Assembly: GCA_026129485.1 (NCBI GenBank)
Contig: JAHCHY010000006.1
Location: forward strand, 1 to 64,000
Source of the DNA: Cyclobacteriaceae bacterium
GTDB taxonomy: Bacteria; Bacteroidota; Bacteroidia; Cytophagales; Cyclobacteriaceae
Direction of reading: 5' to 3'
DNA: 64,000 nucleotides
Shown: in pieces, positions 26,472-35,621 of the stretch
Layout: every line of letters starts with the position of its first letter
Numbering within the stretch: the stretch's first letter is position 1
Made by a program: the position numbers and the translations under genes
Notes under the pieces: model-generated
What the model was told of the DNA's origin: nothing
What the model saw: the letters and a program-made list of their open reading frames with translations, nothing else
The model's database searches: none

Positions 26472-28634
26472 TTAAAGATTGGGTAGCTGGTTAACTGATT
26501 TATTTTTAGTGATTGTGATAAACACGCCCACAAACAGGAAACGCGGTGCGGCCTGGCGTATGGCACGGCTTACATAAGCACCTTCGGCATTGGTAGCGGT
26601 GCTGTATTCGTAACCGAAAATATTATCGCGGCCCAGCAGGTTGGTGCACGAGAGATAAATAATCAGGTTGCTTTTGGGCAGGTAAGCCACGTTGGCGCTC
26701 AGATCGGAATAGTATGGAGTTTTATCGGTATTAAAATTTTCCTGTGCGCGGTTGGGATTATAATAAGGTCTGCCGCTGGTATAGCTGTAGGTAAAGCCAA
26801 GCTGCGATTTGATTTTGGAAACAAAGTGCTTATATACAAAAGAGAAGTTGTGAGCAGAAGCAAATGCAGGTGTAGCTGCATGCGGATAGCTCAGGTAGTC
26901 GCGCTCGGTATCCAAAAAGGAATACGACACCCAGTAATCCACATTCTTAAACGTCTGGCTGTCGCGCCAAAATACATCAATACCGCGCGCATAACCGGAG
27001 CCGTTGTTATTGAATGACGTTCCGGCAACATCTGCATACTTAGTCAACTGATCGTAACGTTTGTAATACGTTTCCACGCGAAAGGTTTTACGATCGGTAA
27101 CCACCTGGTAATTGAGAATGTAATGTTCCGCTTTTTCCGGACTTAGCTGGTTGTTGAACCGCACAAACCGGTTGGCAGCCGTTTGACGGAATGTGCCGTA
27201 CGCCAATGAAAACTGTCCGCGTTTACCGGGCTTGTAGGCGACCGACAAGCGTGGATCAACGCTTGCCTCATCGTTCAAACTATTGTTTTCAAATCGTCCG
27301 CCTGCTTTTACAACAAATTTGTTGCTGGCATAATACTCGGCTTCGGCAAAGGTAGCTGATAGGGGCTCGGTGAATGTAACCTGCTCATGAAGCTGTGAAA
27401 CAGTATTGAATCGCGAAGCCTCATAATCGCGATAAAAATATTCGCTGCCAAAGCGTAGCTCCAACTGATCGGAAACGGAGTGTTCAAAAACCAGCTTACC
27501 ATGTAACCCTTTTTCGGTTTCTGCTGCCGGCACATTATCGGTATGCGTATCGTTTTGATTGTAGGTGTAGGATAATCCACCGCGCACCGACCAGCTTTCA
27601 TTTAATGCCTGCTGGTAAGCTCCGTTCAGGTAACGAAAGCGATTGGTCAGATCAAACCGGTGCTTAACGGATTGATCCAGTATCTCGTGCTGGTACAACG
27701 AAAAATCAGATTGATTGAAGTTACCATAAAGCTTGAACATACCGGTTTTGCCTACCTGCTGGCGCCAGGCCCCGCTTCCCTCCCACGATGCGGGAGCTTT
27801 GTTCCAGTCAATCACCTGGTTAATCAAGCCAAAGTAAGGCCGCACGTTGGTGTACTGAATTTTTCCCGATACCGAAGCGCGATCCCACACTTGTGTATGC
27901 GCTACATCAGCGCCTACCGAAAGAATACCGATGTCAGTTTGGTTCATCTCGGCTTTGTCTTTGGAATTAAGCACCAATGCCGATGACAGCGCCTGGCCGT
28001 ACTCGGCCGAGTAACCGCCTGTACTAAAGCTGGTGCCTTTAAACATAAACGGCATAAACCTGCCGCGCGAAGGTGTGTTGGGCGCAGCTACTCCGTACGC
28101 ATCCAATACCACCATGCCGTCAATAAAGGTTCGGGTTTCCGAGCCATCGCCACCGCGCACAAACAGGCGACCGGTTTCTCCCACTTTTTGTGTGCCGGGC
28201 AAAGTATTCAACGCACCGGCAATATCGGCTGTGGCTCCGGCTGTCATGGCAATATCCACCGGCTTTAAAATCGTTCTGCGTTTTTCTTCACCAGCCGTAA
28301 ACGATCCGGCCGAAATAACCACGCCTTCCAATTGGTTGATCTCTTCTTTCAGGTTTGCCGTAATCGTTACATCCTTACCTGTAAGCTCAAGCTGCTGCAC
28401 AAACGGCTTGTATCCCACGAAAGTGATTATCAAGGTTTGCGTACCTGTTTCTTCTGAAAGAAACGAAAACGTACCATCCGCTCCTGAGCTGGTACCATCG
28501 TATGAATCTTTGATCAGCACATTAGCCCCGGGTATGGGCTCACCAGCAGTATCCGTAACCTTACCGGTAATGCGGGTTTGACTGAATACCGGAATGACGA
28601 TCACTACGAAAAGAAAAGTAGTCAGTGCCTTCAT
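26472..28634 (-). CDS. TonB-dependent receptor
   Basis: A 720-residue outer-membrane receptor: signal peptide (about 1-18), carboxypeptidase-like domain (about 20-100, TRITGKVTDTAGEPIPGANVLIKDS), plug domain with LNTLPGTQKVGETGRLFVRGGDGSETRTFIDG split across about 142-175, and a 22-strand type barrel. The C-terminus (LFVGVFITITKNKSVNQLPNL) lacks the usual final aromatic, so the last strand may end slightly earlier. It is the first gene of a minus-strand run with a TPR protein, a CPBP protease, a two-component system and DUF3667. Ligand unknown. Confidence 0.9.
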   Translation of the reverse strand: MKALTTFLFVVIVIPVFSQTRITGKVTDTAGEPIPGANVLIKDSYDGTSSGADGTFSFLSEETGTQTLIITFVGYKPFVQQLELTGKDVTITANLKEEINQLEGVVISAGSFTAGEEKRRTILKPVDIAMTAGATADIAGALNTLPGTQKVGETGRLFVRGGDGSETRTFIDGMVVLDAYGVAAPNTPSRGRFMPFMFKGTSFSTGGYSAEYGQALSSALVLNSKDKAEMNQTDIGILSVGADVAHTQVWDRASVSGKIQYTNVRPYFGLINQVIDWNKAPASWEGSGAWRQQVGKTGMFKLYGNFNQSDFSLYQHEILDQSVKHRFDLTNRFRYLNGAYQQALNESWSVRGGLSYTYNQNDTHTDNVPAAETEKGLHGKLVFEHSVSDQLELRFGSEYFYRDYEASRFNTVSQLHEQVTFTEPLSATFAEAEYYASNKFVVKAGGRFENNSLNDEASVDPRLSVAYKPGKRGQFSLAYGTFRQTAANRFVRFNNQLSPEKAEHYILNYQVVTDRKTFRVETYYKRYDQLTKYADVAGTSFNNNGSGYARGIDVFWRDSQTFKNVDYWVSYSFLDTERDYLSYPHAATPAFASAHNFSFVYKHFVSKIKSQLGFTYSYTSGRPYYNPNRAQENFNTDKTPYYSDLSANVAYLPKSNLIIYLSCTNLLGRDNIFGYEYSTATNAEGAYVSRAIRQAAPRFLFVGVFITITKNKSVNQLPNL

Positions 28635-28775
28635 ACGCTGCGTGTTTTGTGCGATTACACGTCAAAAATGTGGCTGACTGCCGGCAATAGCTAAAAGGTG
28701 TTACCGAAGTGTAAGTCCGGCCGGATGACCTGTTTGAACCTGAAGACAAACCGATCTCGTAGTATCTACTTTTAA

Positions 28776-28898
28776 CCGGAGTTACGCAAAAACACTGACT
28801 GTCAGTTTGAGTCAGTCGAAAACTATTTAATTCAGAACCAAAAAAGACTTCGACAAGCTCTGTCTGACATTCGAGATTGTGTTTTTGCGTAACTCCGG
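28776..28898. mobile_element. MITE-like element, 123 bp, perfect 20-bp terminal inverted repeats
   Basis: The ends are perfect inverted repeats of CCGGAGTTACGCAAAAACAC (28776-28795 and 28879-28898). A 7-bp direct repeat CTTTTAA lies exactly outside each end (28769-28775 and 28899-28905), as expected for a target-site duplication. The inside has no ORF and is itself an imperfect palindrome (TGTCAG...GTCGAAAACT against AGTCTTCGAC...CTGACA), so the whole element can fold into one long hairpin. It is best explained as a non-autonomous transposable element moved by a transposase encoded elsewhere. It sits between the TonB receptor and the bile-acid symporter genes. Confidence 0.8.
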
Positions 28899-28920
28899 CT
28901 TTTAAATACTATCTTTAGAA

Positions 28921-29787
28921 ATGCAACAATCAGCCGCTACTTCCCTGTTCCTTCCCATCGCGCTCGGCATTATTATGCTGGGGCTCGGGCTTTCGCTTAC
29001 GCTGGAAGATTTTAAACGTGTTACCAAATACCCAAGGGCCATGACCATTGCGCTGGTATGCCAGATGGTATTACTGCCGGCACTTTGTTTTGGTATCGCT
29101 ATCTTTAGCGGACTTAGCCCGGTGCTGTGTGTGGGATTGATCCTGCTGGCCGCATCACCCGGTGGCCCGACCGCCAATCTTTACAGCCACCTTTCAAAAG
29201 GCGATGTAGCTTTAAATATTACGCTTACTGCTGTTAACAGCGTGCTCACACTTTTTACCCTGCCGTTTATTGTTAATCTCGCCATGAAACATTTTATGGG
29301 TGCCGGACAATACATACCCCTGCCTTTTGCAAAAGTGATAGAGATGTTTGTGGTGGTGCTGGTGCCGGTAGCGCTGGGTATGCTTATTAAAAACAAAGCG
29401 CCCGGGTTTGCCGATAAAATGAACAAGCCTGTTAAAATCATTTCGGCATTGCTGCTGGTTATTATTATTGTATCGGTAACATTGCGCGAAAAGCAACTGC
29501 TGACCGATCACTTTGCACAACTGGGCGCACCTGTATTGCTCTTTAATGTGCTCAGCCTTGCCGTGGGGTATTACCTTCCCATGTTATTTAAAGTTGATAA
29601 GAAGCAGGCCATTGCCATTGGTATGGAGATCGGGATTCACAACGGTACGCTGGCCATCTACATTGCGTTAAATGTGTTGAACAATTCCACCATGAGCATA
29701 CCACCGGCTATTTACAGCTTGCTCATGTTCTTTACCGCAGCCGCTTTTGGCTTCTTGGTTAACCTGTCCCGAAAGCAAACCGCCTGA
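28921..29787 (+). CDS. Bile acid:sodium symporter family protein (BASS/ACR3-like fold)
   Basis: A 288-residue inner-membrane protein with nine to ten hydrophobic segments. The N-terminal LGIIMLGLGLSLTLEDFKRV (about 17-36), CLVLLAASPGGPTANLYSHLSKGD-type segment at about 78-102 (Asn in PTANL) and IGMEIGIHNGTLAIY near 238-252 are the crossover and sodium-binding motifs of the family. Natural substrates in non-gut bacteria are likely organic anions such as keto acids. It is a single gene, starting 22 bp after a transposon-like element. Confidence 0.88.
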   Translation: MQQSAATSLFLPIALGIIMLGLGLSLTLEDFKRVTKYPRAMTIALVCQMVLLPALCFGIAIFSGLSPVLCVGLILLAASPGGPTANLYSHLSKGDVALNITLTAVNSVLTLFTLPFIVNLAMKHFMGAGQYIPLPFAKVIEMFVVVLVPVALGMLIKNKAPGFADKMNKPVKIISALLLVIIIVSVTLREKQLLTDHFAQLGAPVLLFNVLSLAVGYYLPMLFKVDKKQAIAIGMEIGIHNGTLAIYIALNVLNNSTMSIPPAIYSLLMFFTAAAFGFLVNLSRKQTA

Positions 29788-29827
29788 CCTGAGTTTCAAA
29801 TCAGTCGCGGAATAAACTTTTCGTTAG

Positions 29828-29859
29828 TTGACTGAAACGGGCTTTGTTTGTTATGTTTG
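29828..29859 (+). promoter_or_regulatory. Promoter of the M28 peptidase gene
   Basis: TTG at 29828-29830, a 21-nt spacer and TATGTTTG at 29852-29859 match the Bacteroidota promoter pattern. The ATG begins 4 nt after the -7 box, so the transcript is predicted to start at or next to the start codon. Confidence 0.5.
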
Positions 29860-29863
29860 GCAA

Positions 29864-31168
29864 ATGAAAAAGATCATCCTACTATTATTTGCCGGTGCCA
29901 GCTTACTGGGCCATGCGCAACCTGTTAACAAACATATAAAAGAAGAAAACGTAGCCCGCGTAATCAAAACGCTTGCGGCTGACGATATGATGGGCCGCTC
30001 GGCTACCCGCCCTGAGCACATCGACAAAGCTGCTGCTTTTATCGAGAGCGAGTTTAAAAGCATCGGGCTTACACCCCTGAAAGGATTGAAAGGCTTCCGG
30101 CAGGAATTTAAAAAGGACATGATCGTACCGCAAACATTAGAGGTTGTTATCAACGACCAGAAAATCCCATCTGAAAATACGTTGCTGGTTACGGAGAATA
30201 CATCGGTTAACCTTACTAAAAATGCGGGCATAATTGTTATTCCGTACGACACCGCCATTAAAAACACGCGCCAGTATTTATTAAGCAAAGCCTTTAATCT
30301 TACCCGCGATACCGCTACGGCATTTGTATTGGTGGCACCGGAGTTCAAAGAAAACTTTAAGGAGCTGAAAGGCTACTTCGGCAGGCGTTTTACAAGCGGC
30401 CGCAAGACCAACAAGATTTTTGTGCTGGGTGTTACTTCGGTGCTTTCGTATTCCGTAAAAGCCACGCAAAAAATCGAAACTATCACCATGAGCAATGTGG
30501 CGGGTATGATCCCCGGCAAAACCAGGCCCGATGAGTATGTCGTGTTCTCCGGCCATTACGACCACATCGGCATACGCCCTGCCATAGAAGGCGATTCCAT
30601 TGCCAACGGTGCCGATGATGATGCCTCCGGTACCACAGCCGTAATTGAGCTGGCGCGATACTTTAAGAAAATAAAGAACAACAACCGCACATTGATCTTT
30701 GTTGCCTTTACTGCCGAAGAAATTGGCGGCTATGGTTCGCGTTATTTTTCAGAGCAGTTGAACCCCGACCAGGTGGTGGCGATGTTTAATATTGAGATGA
30801 TTGGCAAGCCATCGAAGTGGGGCCAGAATGCTGCGTTCATTACCGGTTACGAGCGATCTGACTTCGGAGAAATCCTGCAAAAGAACCTACAGGGCACACC
30901 GTTCCGATTCCATCCCGACCCTTATCCGCAGCAAAATCTCTTCTACCGGTCGGACAATGCCACGCTGGCGCGATTGGGTGTTCCGGCTCACACTATTTCA
31001 ACCGATGAAATCGACATTGACAAGTTTTACCATACGGTGAATGATGAAGTGGAAACCTTGAACATGGCTAACATCACGGCCACCATCCGCGCGATTGCAT
31101 TGAGCGCACAATCGATAGTGGCGGGGACGGATACACCGAAAAGGATTGATAAGAGTACAGTGCGGTAA
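29864..31168 (+). CDS. Secreted M28 family zinc aminopeptidase
   Basis: A 434-residue exopeptidase with a signal peptide (MKKIILLLFAGASLLGHAQ). The zinc site is seen in FSGHYDHIG (His and Asp, about 228-236), NGADDDASGTTAV (Asp, about 248-260), AEEIGG (catalytic Glu pair, about 285-290), and the final His in PAHTISTDEIDIDKFYHTVND near 390-405. Residues 110-210 form an inserted PA-like region. Periplasmic or secreted peptide digestion is likely. The chosen ATG gives a clean signal peptide; the ORF could extend 12 codons upstream but that reads through the promoter. Confidence 0.9.
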   Translation: MKKIILLLFAGASLLGHAQPVNKHIKEENVARVIKTLAADDMMGRSATRPEHIDKAAAFIESEFKSIGLTPLKGLKGFRQEFKKDMIVPQTLEVVINDQKIPSENTLLVTENTSVNLTKNAGIIVIPYDTAIKNTRQYLLSKAFNLTRDTATAFVLVAPEFKENFKELKGYFGRRFTSGRKTNKIFVLGVTSVLSYSVKATQKIETITMSNVAGMIPGKTRPDEYVVFSGHYDHIGIRPAIEGDSIANGADDDASGTTAVIELARYFKKIKNNNRTLIFVAFTAEEIGGYGSRYFSEQLNPDQVVAMFNIEMIGKPSKWGQNAAFITGYERSDFGEILQKNLQGTPFRFHPDPYPQQNLFYRSDNATLARLGVPAHTISTDEIDIDKFYHTVNDEVETLNMANITATIRAIALSAQSIVAGTDTPKRIDKSTVR

Positions 31169-31203
31169 ATTCGGTAAGAAATCAGGATGAACAGCGTAGT
31201 GAT

Positions 31204-32406
31204 CTAAAAATTGGATGAGTATTTATCAATTAGCCTTACCATTAAGTCATTCAAGTATTCTACCTCATACTCGCCAACAGAGGCTTTCAAATGTTCGTTA
31301 CCTATACCACTGTCATCGGTAATAAATACATAAGTACCCTGTGTTGATATGGCCATAAAGCGCATCAGGAATTCGGTTTCTTTATCAATACCACTTGCAG
31401 TAATCGGTATAATCTTTATCCCTGTCAGGCTGGCTTTCATTACCGAAAGCTGCAAGTTAGCTATTACTTCATTGTCATAATGTGGTGGCGCATCCAGCAT
31501 CAGAAAAATCAACTTTGTTTTCGCTTCCGTTGTCCATTGCAATTCGTTTATGGCTTTGTCTAAGGCGGTATGAACAGCCTCGGGAAAATCGCCTCCACCT
31601 GCCGCGCTTTGTTTTTTAATAAAATCTATTGTCGCGGTTACATCAGAAGTGAAGGGTGAAAGTTTTGTAACATACTCATCTCCTATATCCCGGTAAAAAA
31701 CAGAAGACAACGAAACGGTAGAATTTGGGTTGTTGGCTTTTGACCGGGTAATAACATCATAAAGTTCCGTTTTCAGATATTCCAGTTCATCCCCCATCGA
31801 ACCCGTTGCATCTACCACAAACGATACCTCAATACGATTTTGCGCTAAAATTTCCTGCGGTATAACAAATTCATTTATTCCTTGCTCAAAAGGTAAAATA
31901 TGATCTGAGTACTTTAATCCGCTCCCCACATCAATACGATATTGCAAAAGGTCAACATTAGATTTTTTTTGAAAAAGGTCTATCCAAAGTTCAGCCATGC
32001 CGCTATTATCTGTTACGGCTGTGAACACAACCCCCGACTCTCGCTTTAATTGTACTAAAACATTGGTAGCGGGATTACCATTACCATCGCGTACCCGAAC
32101 CGATATCCTGTTTGAATGGAAAAAACTCCAATATGTCGGCATTTTTGAAAATTCGTCTGACTCAATCAGCTCCTTCCAAAAGTTCCAATGGTTTAGATCG
32201 TTCCACTCGGCAGCCGTAATTACGCCAGATTTAGATTGGCCTGAACCGGTGCCAGAGCCGGAACCTGAGCTTGTACCGCCACGTCCACCGGCAAACGCTA
32301 GCAATTCGGCCGAAGCACTACCAGATGTACCCTCTGGCATTTCAGTACAACTTACCACAAGGAAAATAGCGACAAGAAAAAGCAAAAGGGAGGCTCGCAT
32401 AATCAT
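31204..32406 (-). CDS. von Willebrand A-domain lipoprotein
   Basis: A 400-residue lipoprotein: signal peptide with lipobox (LVVSC near residue 20), a Gly/Ser-rich linker (about 36-58), an Ig/carboxypeptidase-regulatory-like beta domain (about 98-150), then a vWA domain (about 197-400). The MIDAS motif is DATGSMGDE at about 200-208, a DxTxS variant of DxSxS, and a later Asp lies in FLMLDAPPH. It is probably an outer-membrane protein that binds partners through a metal site. It is convergent with the M28 peptidase and divergent from leuS. Confidence 0.8.
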   Translation of the reverse strand: MIMRASLLLFLVAIFLVVSCTEMPEGTSGSASAELLAFAGGRGGTSSGSGSGTGSGQSKSGVITAAEWNDLNHWNFWKELIESDEFSKMPTYWSFFHSNRISVRVRDGNGNPATNVLVQLKRESGVVFTAVTDNSGMAELWIDLFQKKSNVDLLQYRIDVGSGLKYSDHILPFEQGINEFVIPQEILAQNRIEVSFVVDATGSMGDELEYLKTELYDVITRSKANNPNSTVSLSSVFYRDIGDEYVTKLSPFTSDVTATIDFIKKQSAAGGGDFPEAVHTALDKAINELQWTTEAKTKLIFLMLDAPPHYDNEVIANLQLSVMKASLTGIKIIPITASGIDKETEFLMRFMAISTQGTYVFITDDSGIGNEHLKASVGEYEVEYLNDLMVRLIDKYSSNF

Positions 32407-32527
32407 TGATTTTGGGTTTACCTACTTAGACTCAAGATCAAGCAGCAGGGTTGTAAAGGGTGTGTAATTAGATGACTTTGATCAATTAAAACCAAATTAA
32501 TGCATCTAAAAAACCACGCGATTAGGT

Positions 32528-32535
32528 TATTTTTG
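32528..32535 (+). promoter_or_regulatory. -7 promoter box of leuS
   Basis: TATTTTTG matches TAnnTTTG; it ends 30 bp before the leuS ATG. No obvious TTG is seen at -33. Confidence 0.5.
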
Positions 32536-32565
32536 CGCTCTTAAGCATGCTAAGAACCGGTTATT

Positions 32566-35520
32566 ATGGCTGAATACACGAAAGACGAGATCAAACGAAT
32601 TGAAGAAAAGTGGCGCAAGACCTGGATTGAAAAAGAAGTTTACAAGGTTATCAACGATACCTCCAAACCCAAATACTATGTGCTCGATATGTTTCCCTAC
32701 CCTTCCGGGGCCGGGCTGCACGTAGGCCACCCGTTAGGTTATATTGCCTCTGATATTGTTGCGCGGTTCAAACGCATCAAAGGTTTTAATGTGCTGCACC
32801 CCATGGGCTTCGATGCCTTTGGCCTTCCGGCAGAACAGTATGCGCTGGAGCATGGTATTCACCCGGCTGTTTCCACGGCCGATAACATCAATAATTTCAA
32901 GAAGCAGTTAGGCAACATCGGCTTTTCGTACGACTGGAGCCGCGAAGTGCAAACCTGCGATCCGAAATATTACAAGTGGACGCAGTGGATCTTCCTGCAG
33001 ATTTTCGATAGCTGGTTTAACCGGAAAAAGCAAAAGGCAGAACGCATCAGCGAACTGATAAAAATTTTCGAAACAGAGGGAAATGCTAATCACCCTATTC
33101 CGAACCCGCCTGCCGGACGGGCAGGTTCAAAATTTCGAATTTTGAATTTTAAATCCACTGATTGGAAATCATACTCCGAAAAAGAGCAGCAGGAGGTTTT
33201 AATGGAATACCGCCTCGCTTACCTGGCTTATACCGATGTAAACTGGTGCGAAGCATTGGGCACGGTGCTGGCCAACGATGAAGTGATCAATGGCGTGAGC
33301 TATCGTGGGGGGTTTCCGGTAGTGAAAAGACAAATGCGCCAGTGGAGTTTGCGCATTACCGAATATGCCGACCGGCTGCTGAAAGGACTGGAAGAAATCG
33401 ACTTCAGCGAGTCGATGAAAGAAATTCAGCGCAACTGGATCGGTAAGAGCGTGGGAGCGGAAATCAAATTTGAAATTCAAAATTCGGAATTCGGAATTGA
33501 TGTATTCACCACTCGTCCCGATACCATCTTTGGCGTTGACTTCATGGTTTTAGCTCCCGAGCATGAGCTTGTAAAACAGATCACAACTCCGGAACAAAAA
33601 GAAGAAATTGAAAAATACCTGAAGTATGTAGGGAGCCGCTCGGAAGTGGATCGCATGGCCGAAGTGAAAAAGATCACCGGGGCTTTTACCGGTGCGTACG
33701 CCATTAACCCGTTCAGCGGTAAGCCCATCCCGGTATGGATCAGCGAATATGTACTGGCCGGTTACGGAACAGGTGCGATCATGGCCGTGCCGTGTGGCGA
33801 TGAGCGCGACCATAAGTTTGCCAAACACTTCAACATTCCGATAACTAATATTATCGGTTCACATTATAATGGCAACGAAGCCAACCCTACCAAAGAAGCC
33901 GTGCTGGAAAACTCCGGCTTCCTGACGGGAATGGTTATGCACAAAGCGATTGATGTAGCCATCGATGAAATTGAAAAACGTGGCATTGGTAAGCGCCAGG
34001 TAAACTACAAGATGCGCGATGCGGGCTGGAGCCGCCAGCGCTATTGGGGCGAACCCTTTCCCGTATACTTTAAGGATGATATTCCCTATGCTATGAAGGA
34101 AAGCGAGTTGCCATTAGAGCTACCTGAAACAAATACCTTCAAACCTTCTGGCAATGGCGAAGGTCCGCTGGCCAACCTGCCCGACTGGATCAACTTTGCA
34201 CCCGGCCTGAAACGCGACAGCAACACCATGCCTACCCATGCAGGCGCTGCGTGGTATTTTCTGCGTTATATGGATCCGCACAACGACACCGCTTTCGCGG
34301 ATAAAAAAGCATTAGACTACTGGAACCAGGTGGATGTGTACATCGGGGGTTCGGAACATGCCGTTGCGCACCTGCTGTACTCCCGCCTGTGGACAAAAGT
34401 ATTGCACGACTTAGGTTACCTGAATTTTGATGAGCCGTTTAAAAAATTGATTAATCAGGGAAAGATTACAGGCTTCAGTAAATTTGTCTACAGAGTTTAT
34501 TATGAAGTGCTTAATAGAAACTCAACTTCAACTTTTGCTTTACCTCAATTATATGTAAGCTATAATGTAGCAAATAGAATTATAAATAATAAAGTTGATA
34601 TCCAAGAAAAGAAGCTTATTCAAGGATTATATGAAAGAGAACTCAAAAAGTTAAACCCTGAACTCAATTATGCATTAAATGAATTCAGTCTTTATGCTAC
34701 TGAAATGCACGTAGACATTAACATAGTCAACGGTGATGAGTTAAATATTGAAGAATTCAAAAAATGGAAGCCTGATTTTGCCACGGCCGAATTCATTCTG
34801 GAAGGCGGCAAATACATCTGCGGCTCAGCCATCGAAAAAATGAGCAAGTCGTACTTCAACGTGGTGAACCCCGACCAGATCATCAACGATTACGGAGCCG
34901 ACACACTACGCATGTACGAGATGTTCCTCGGGCCGCTGGAAGCATCCAAACCGTGGAGCACACAGGGCATTGATGGCGTATATAAATTTTTAAGACGCTT
35001 CTGGAACCTCTTCCACGATCAGGCCGGTACTTTTAAAGTAACCGATGCCGAACCCACCCGCGAAGAATTGAAGGTGCTGCACAAAACCATTAAAAAGGTA
35101 GAGCAGGATATTGAAAGCTTTTCGTTCAATACTTCGGTGAGCGAATTCATGATCTGTGCCAACGAACTTAGCTCATTAAAATGTAACAAGAGAAAAATTC
35201 TTGAACCATTAGTAATCGCCCTCTCTCCTTTCGCTCCGCATATTGCAGAAGAATTGTGGTCGTTGCTGGGTCATGCCGACACCGTATTAAAGGCTTCGTA
35301 CCCGAAATACGATGAGCAATACCTTACCGAAAGCTCGCACAACTACCCCATCTCCATCAACGGTAAAGTACGCGCCCAGATGAACTTTGCGCTCGACATG
35401 CCTAAGGAAGACATCGAAAAACAGGTGCTGGCTTCAGAGATCGTGCAAAAATGGAGCGAGGGCAAGCCGCCTAAAAAGGTGATTGTGGTGCCGGGCAAGA
35501 TTGTGAACGTGGTACTCTAA
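32566..35520 (+). CDS. leuS: Leucyl-tRNA synthetase, with unusual internal insertions
   Basis: Charges tRNA-Leu. At 984 residues it is longer than the roughly 920-945 I recall for Bacteroidota enzymes. HVGH is at about 52-55, the CP1 editing domain has TTRPDTIFG near 317-325, and EKMSKSYFN near 757-765. Two segments look foreign. Residues about 180-194 are encoded by a GC-rich palindrome followed by an AATTTTGAA inverted repeat, reading PIPNPPAGRAGSKFRILNF. Residues about 645-705 (roughly 34480-34740) are very AT-rich and replace the short loop normally found between LINQG..FVYR and HVDINIV in relatives. The reading frame is intact and all catalytic motifs are kept. Confidence 0.93.
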   Translation: MAEYTKDEIKRIEEKWRKTWIEKEVYKVINDTSKPKYYVLDMFPYPSGAGLHVGHPLGYIASDIVARFKRIKGFNVLHPMGFDAFGLPAEQYALEHGIHPAVSTADNINNFKKQLGNIGFSYDWSREVQTCDPKYYKWTQWIFLQIFDSWFNRKKQKAERISELIKIFETEGNANHPIPNPPAGRAGSKFRILNFKSTDWKSYSEKEQQEVLMEYRLAYLAYTDVNWCEALGTVLANDEVINGVSYRGGFPVVKRQMRQWSLRITEYADRLLKGLEEIDFSESMKEIQRNWIGKSVGAEIKFEIQNSEFGIDVFTTRPDTIFGVDFMVLAPEHELVKQITTPEQKEEIEKYLKYVGSRSEVDRMAEVKKITGAFTGAYAINPFSGKPIPVWISEYVLAGYGTGAIMAVPCGDERDHKFAKHFNIPITNIIGSHYNGNEANPTKEAVLENSGFLTGMVMHKAIDVAIDEIEKRGIGKRQVNYKMRDAGWSRQRYWGEPFPVYFKDDIPYAMKESELPLELPETNTFKPSGNGEGPLANLPDWINFAPGLKRDSNTMPTHAGAAWYFLRYMDPHNDTAFADKKALDYWNQVDVYIGGSEHAVAHLLYSRLWTKVLHDLGYLNFDEPFKKLINQGKITGFSKFVYRVYYEVLNRNSTSTFALPQLYVSYNVANRIINNKVDIQEKKLIQGLYERELKKLNPELNYALNEFSLYATEMHVDINIVNGDELNIEEFKKWKPDFATAEFILEGGKYICGSAIEKMSKSYFNVVNPDQIINDYGADTLRMYEMFLGPLEASKPWSTQGIDGVYKFLRRFWNLFHDQAGTFKVTDAEPTREELKVLHKTIKKVEQDIESFSFNTSVSEFMICANELSSLKCNKRKILEPLVIALSPFAPHIAEELWSLLGHADTVLKASYPKYDEQYLTESSHNYPISINGKVRAQMNFALDMPKEDIEKQVLASEIVQKWSEGKPPKKVIVVPGKIVNVVL
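33109..33146. repeat. REP-like palindromic repeat inside leuS
   Basis: CCTGCC (33109-33114) pairs with GGCAGG (33120-33125), followed at once by TTCAAAATT-TCG-AATTTTGAA (33126-33146). Both halves resemble intergenic repeats elsewhere in the window (5310-5330 and 42651-42700). Here the repeat lies in frame in the leuS coding sequence. Confidence 0.6.
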
Positions 35521-35526
35521 GTTCCT

Positions 35527-35554
35527 GGTTACCAGTTACCGGAAACTGGTAACC
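35527..35554. repeat. Hairpin after leuS
   Basis: Perfect 11-bp inverted repeat GGTTACCAGTT-ACCGGA-AACTGGTAACC starting 7 bp after the leuS stop. There is no T-tract, so it may be a REP-like element or an mRNA 3'-end stabiliser rather than an intrinsic terminator. Confidence 0.55.
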
Positions 35555-35621
35555 GGAAACTAACACACATTAGTCTTTCCGTAACAATTCCTTAATTTTA
35601 GAGCGCACTTAACACACCTCT

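Noticed and set aside
28698-28720. A 17-base match (TTACCGAAGTGTAAGTC) shared with the pdeM coding region at about 52982-52998, hinting at a gene fragment upstream of the TonB receptor.
   Set aside because: The match does not extend on either side and reads only a short DLHFG-like stretch before a stop; chance is the simpler explanation.
28883-28920. TTTTTG in the right end of the MITE plus TATCTTTA (28910-28917) as a promoter for the bile-acid symporter.
   Set aside because: The box differs from consensus in the last base and ends 3 nt before the ATG, which would place the transcription start inside the coding sequence.
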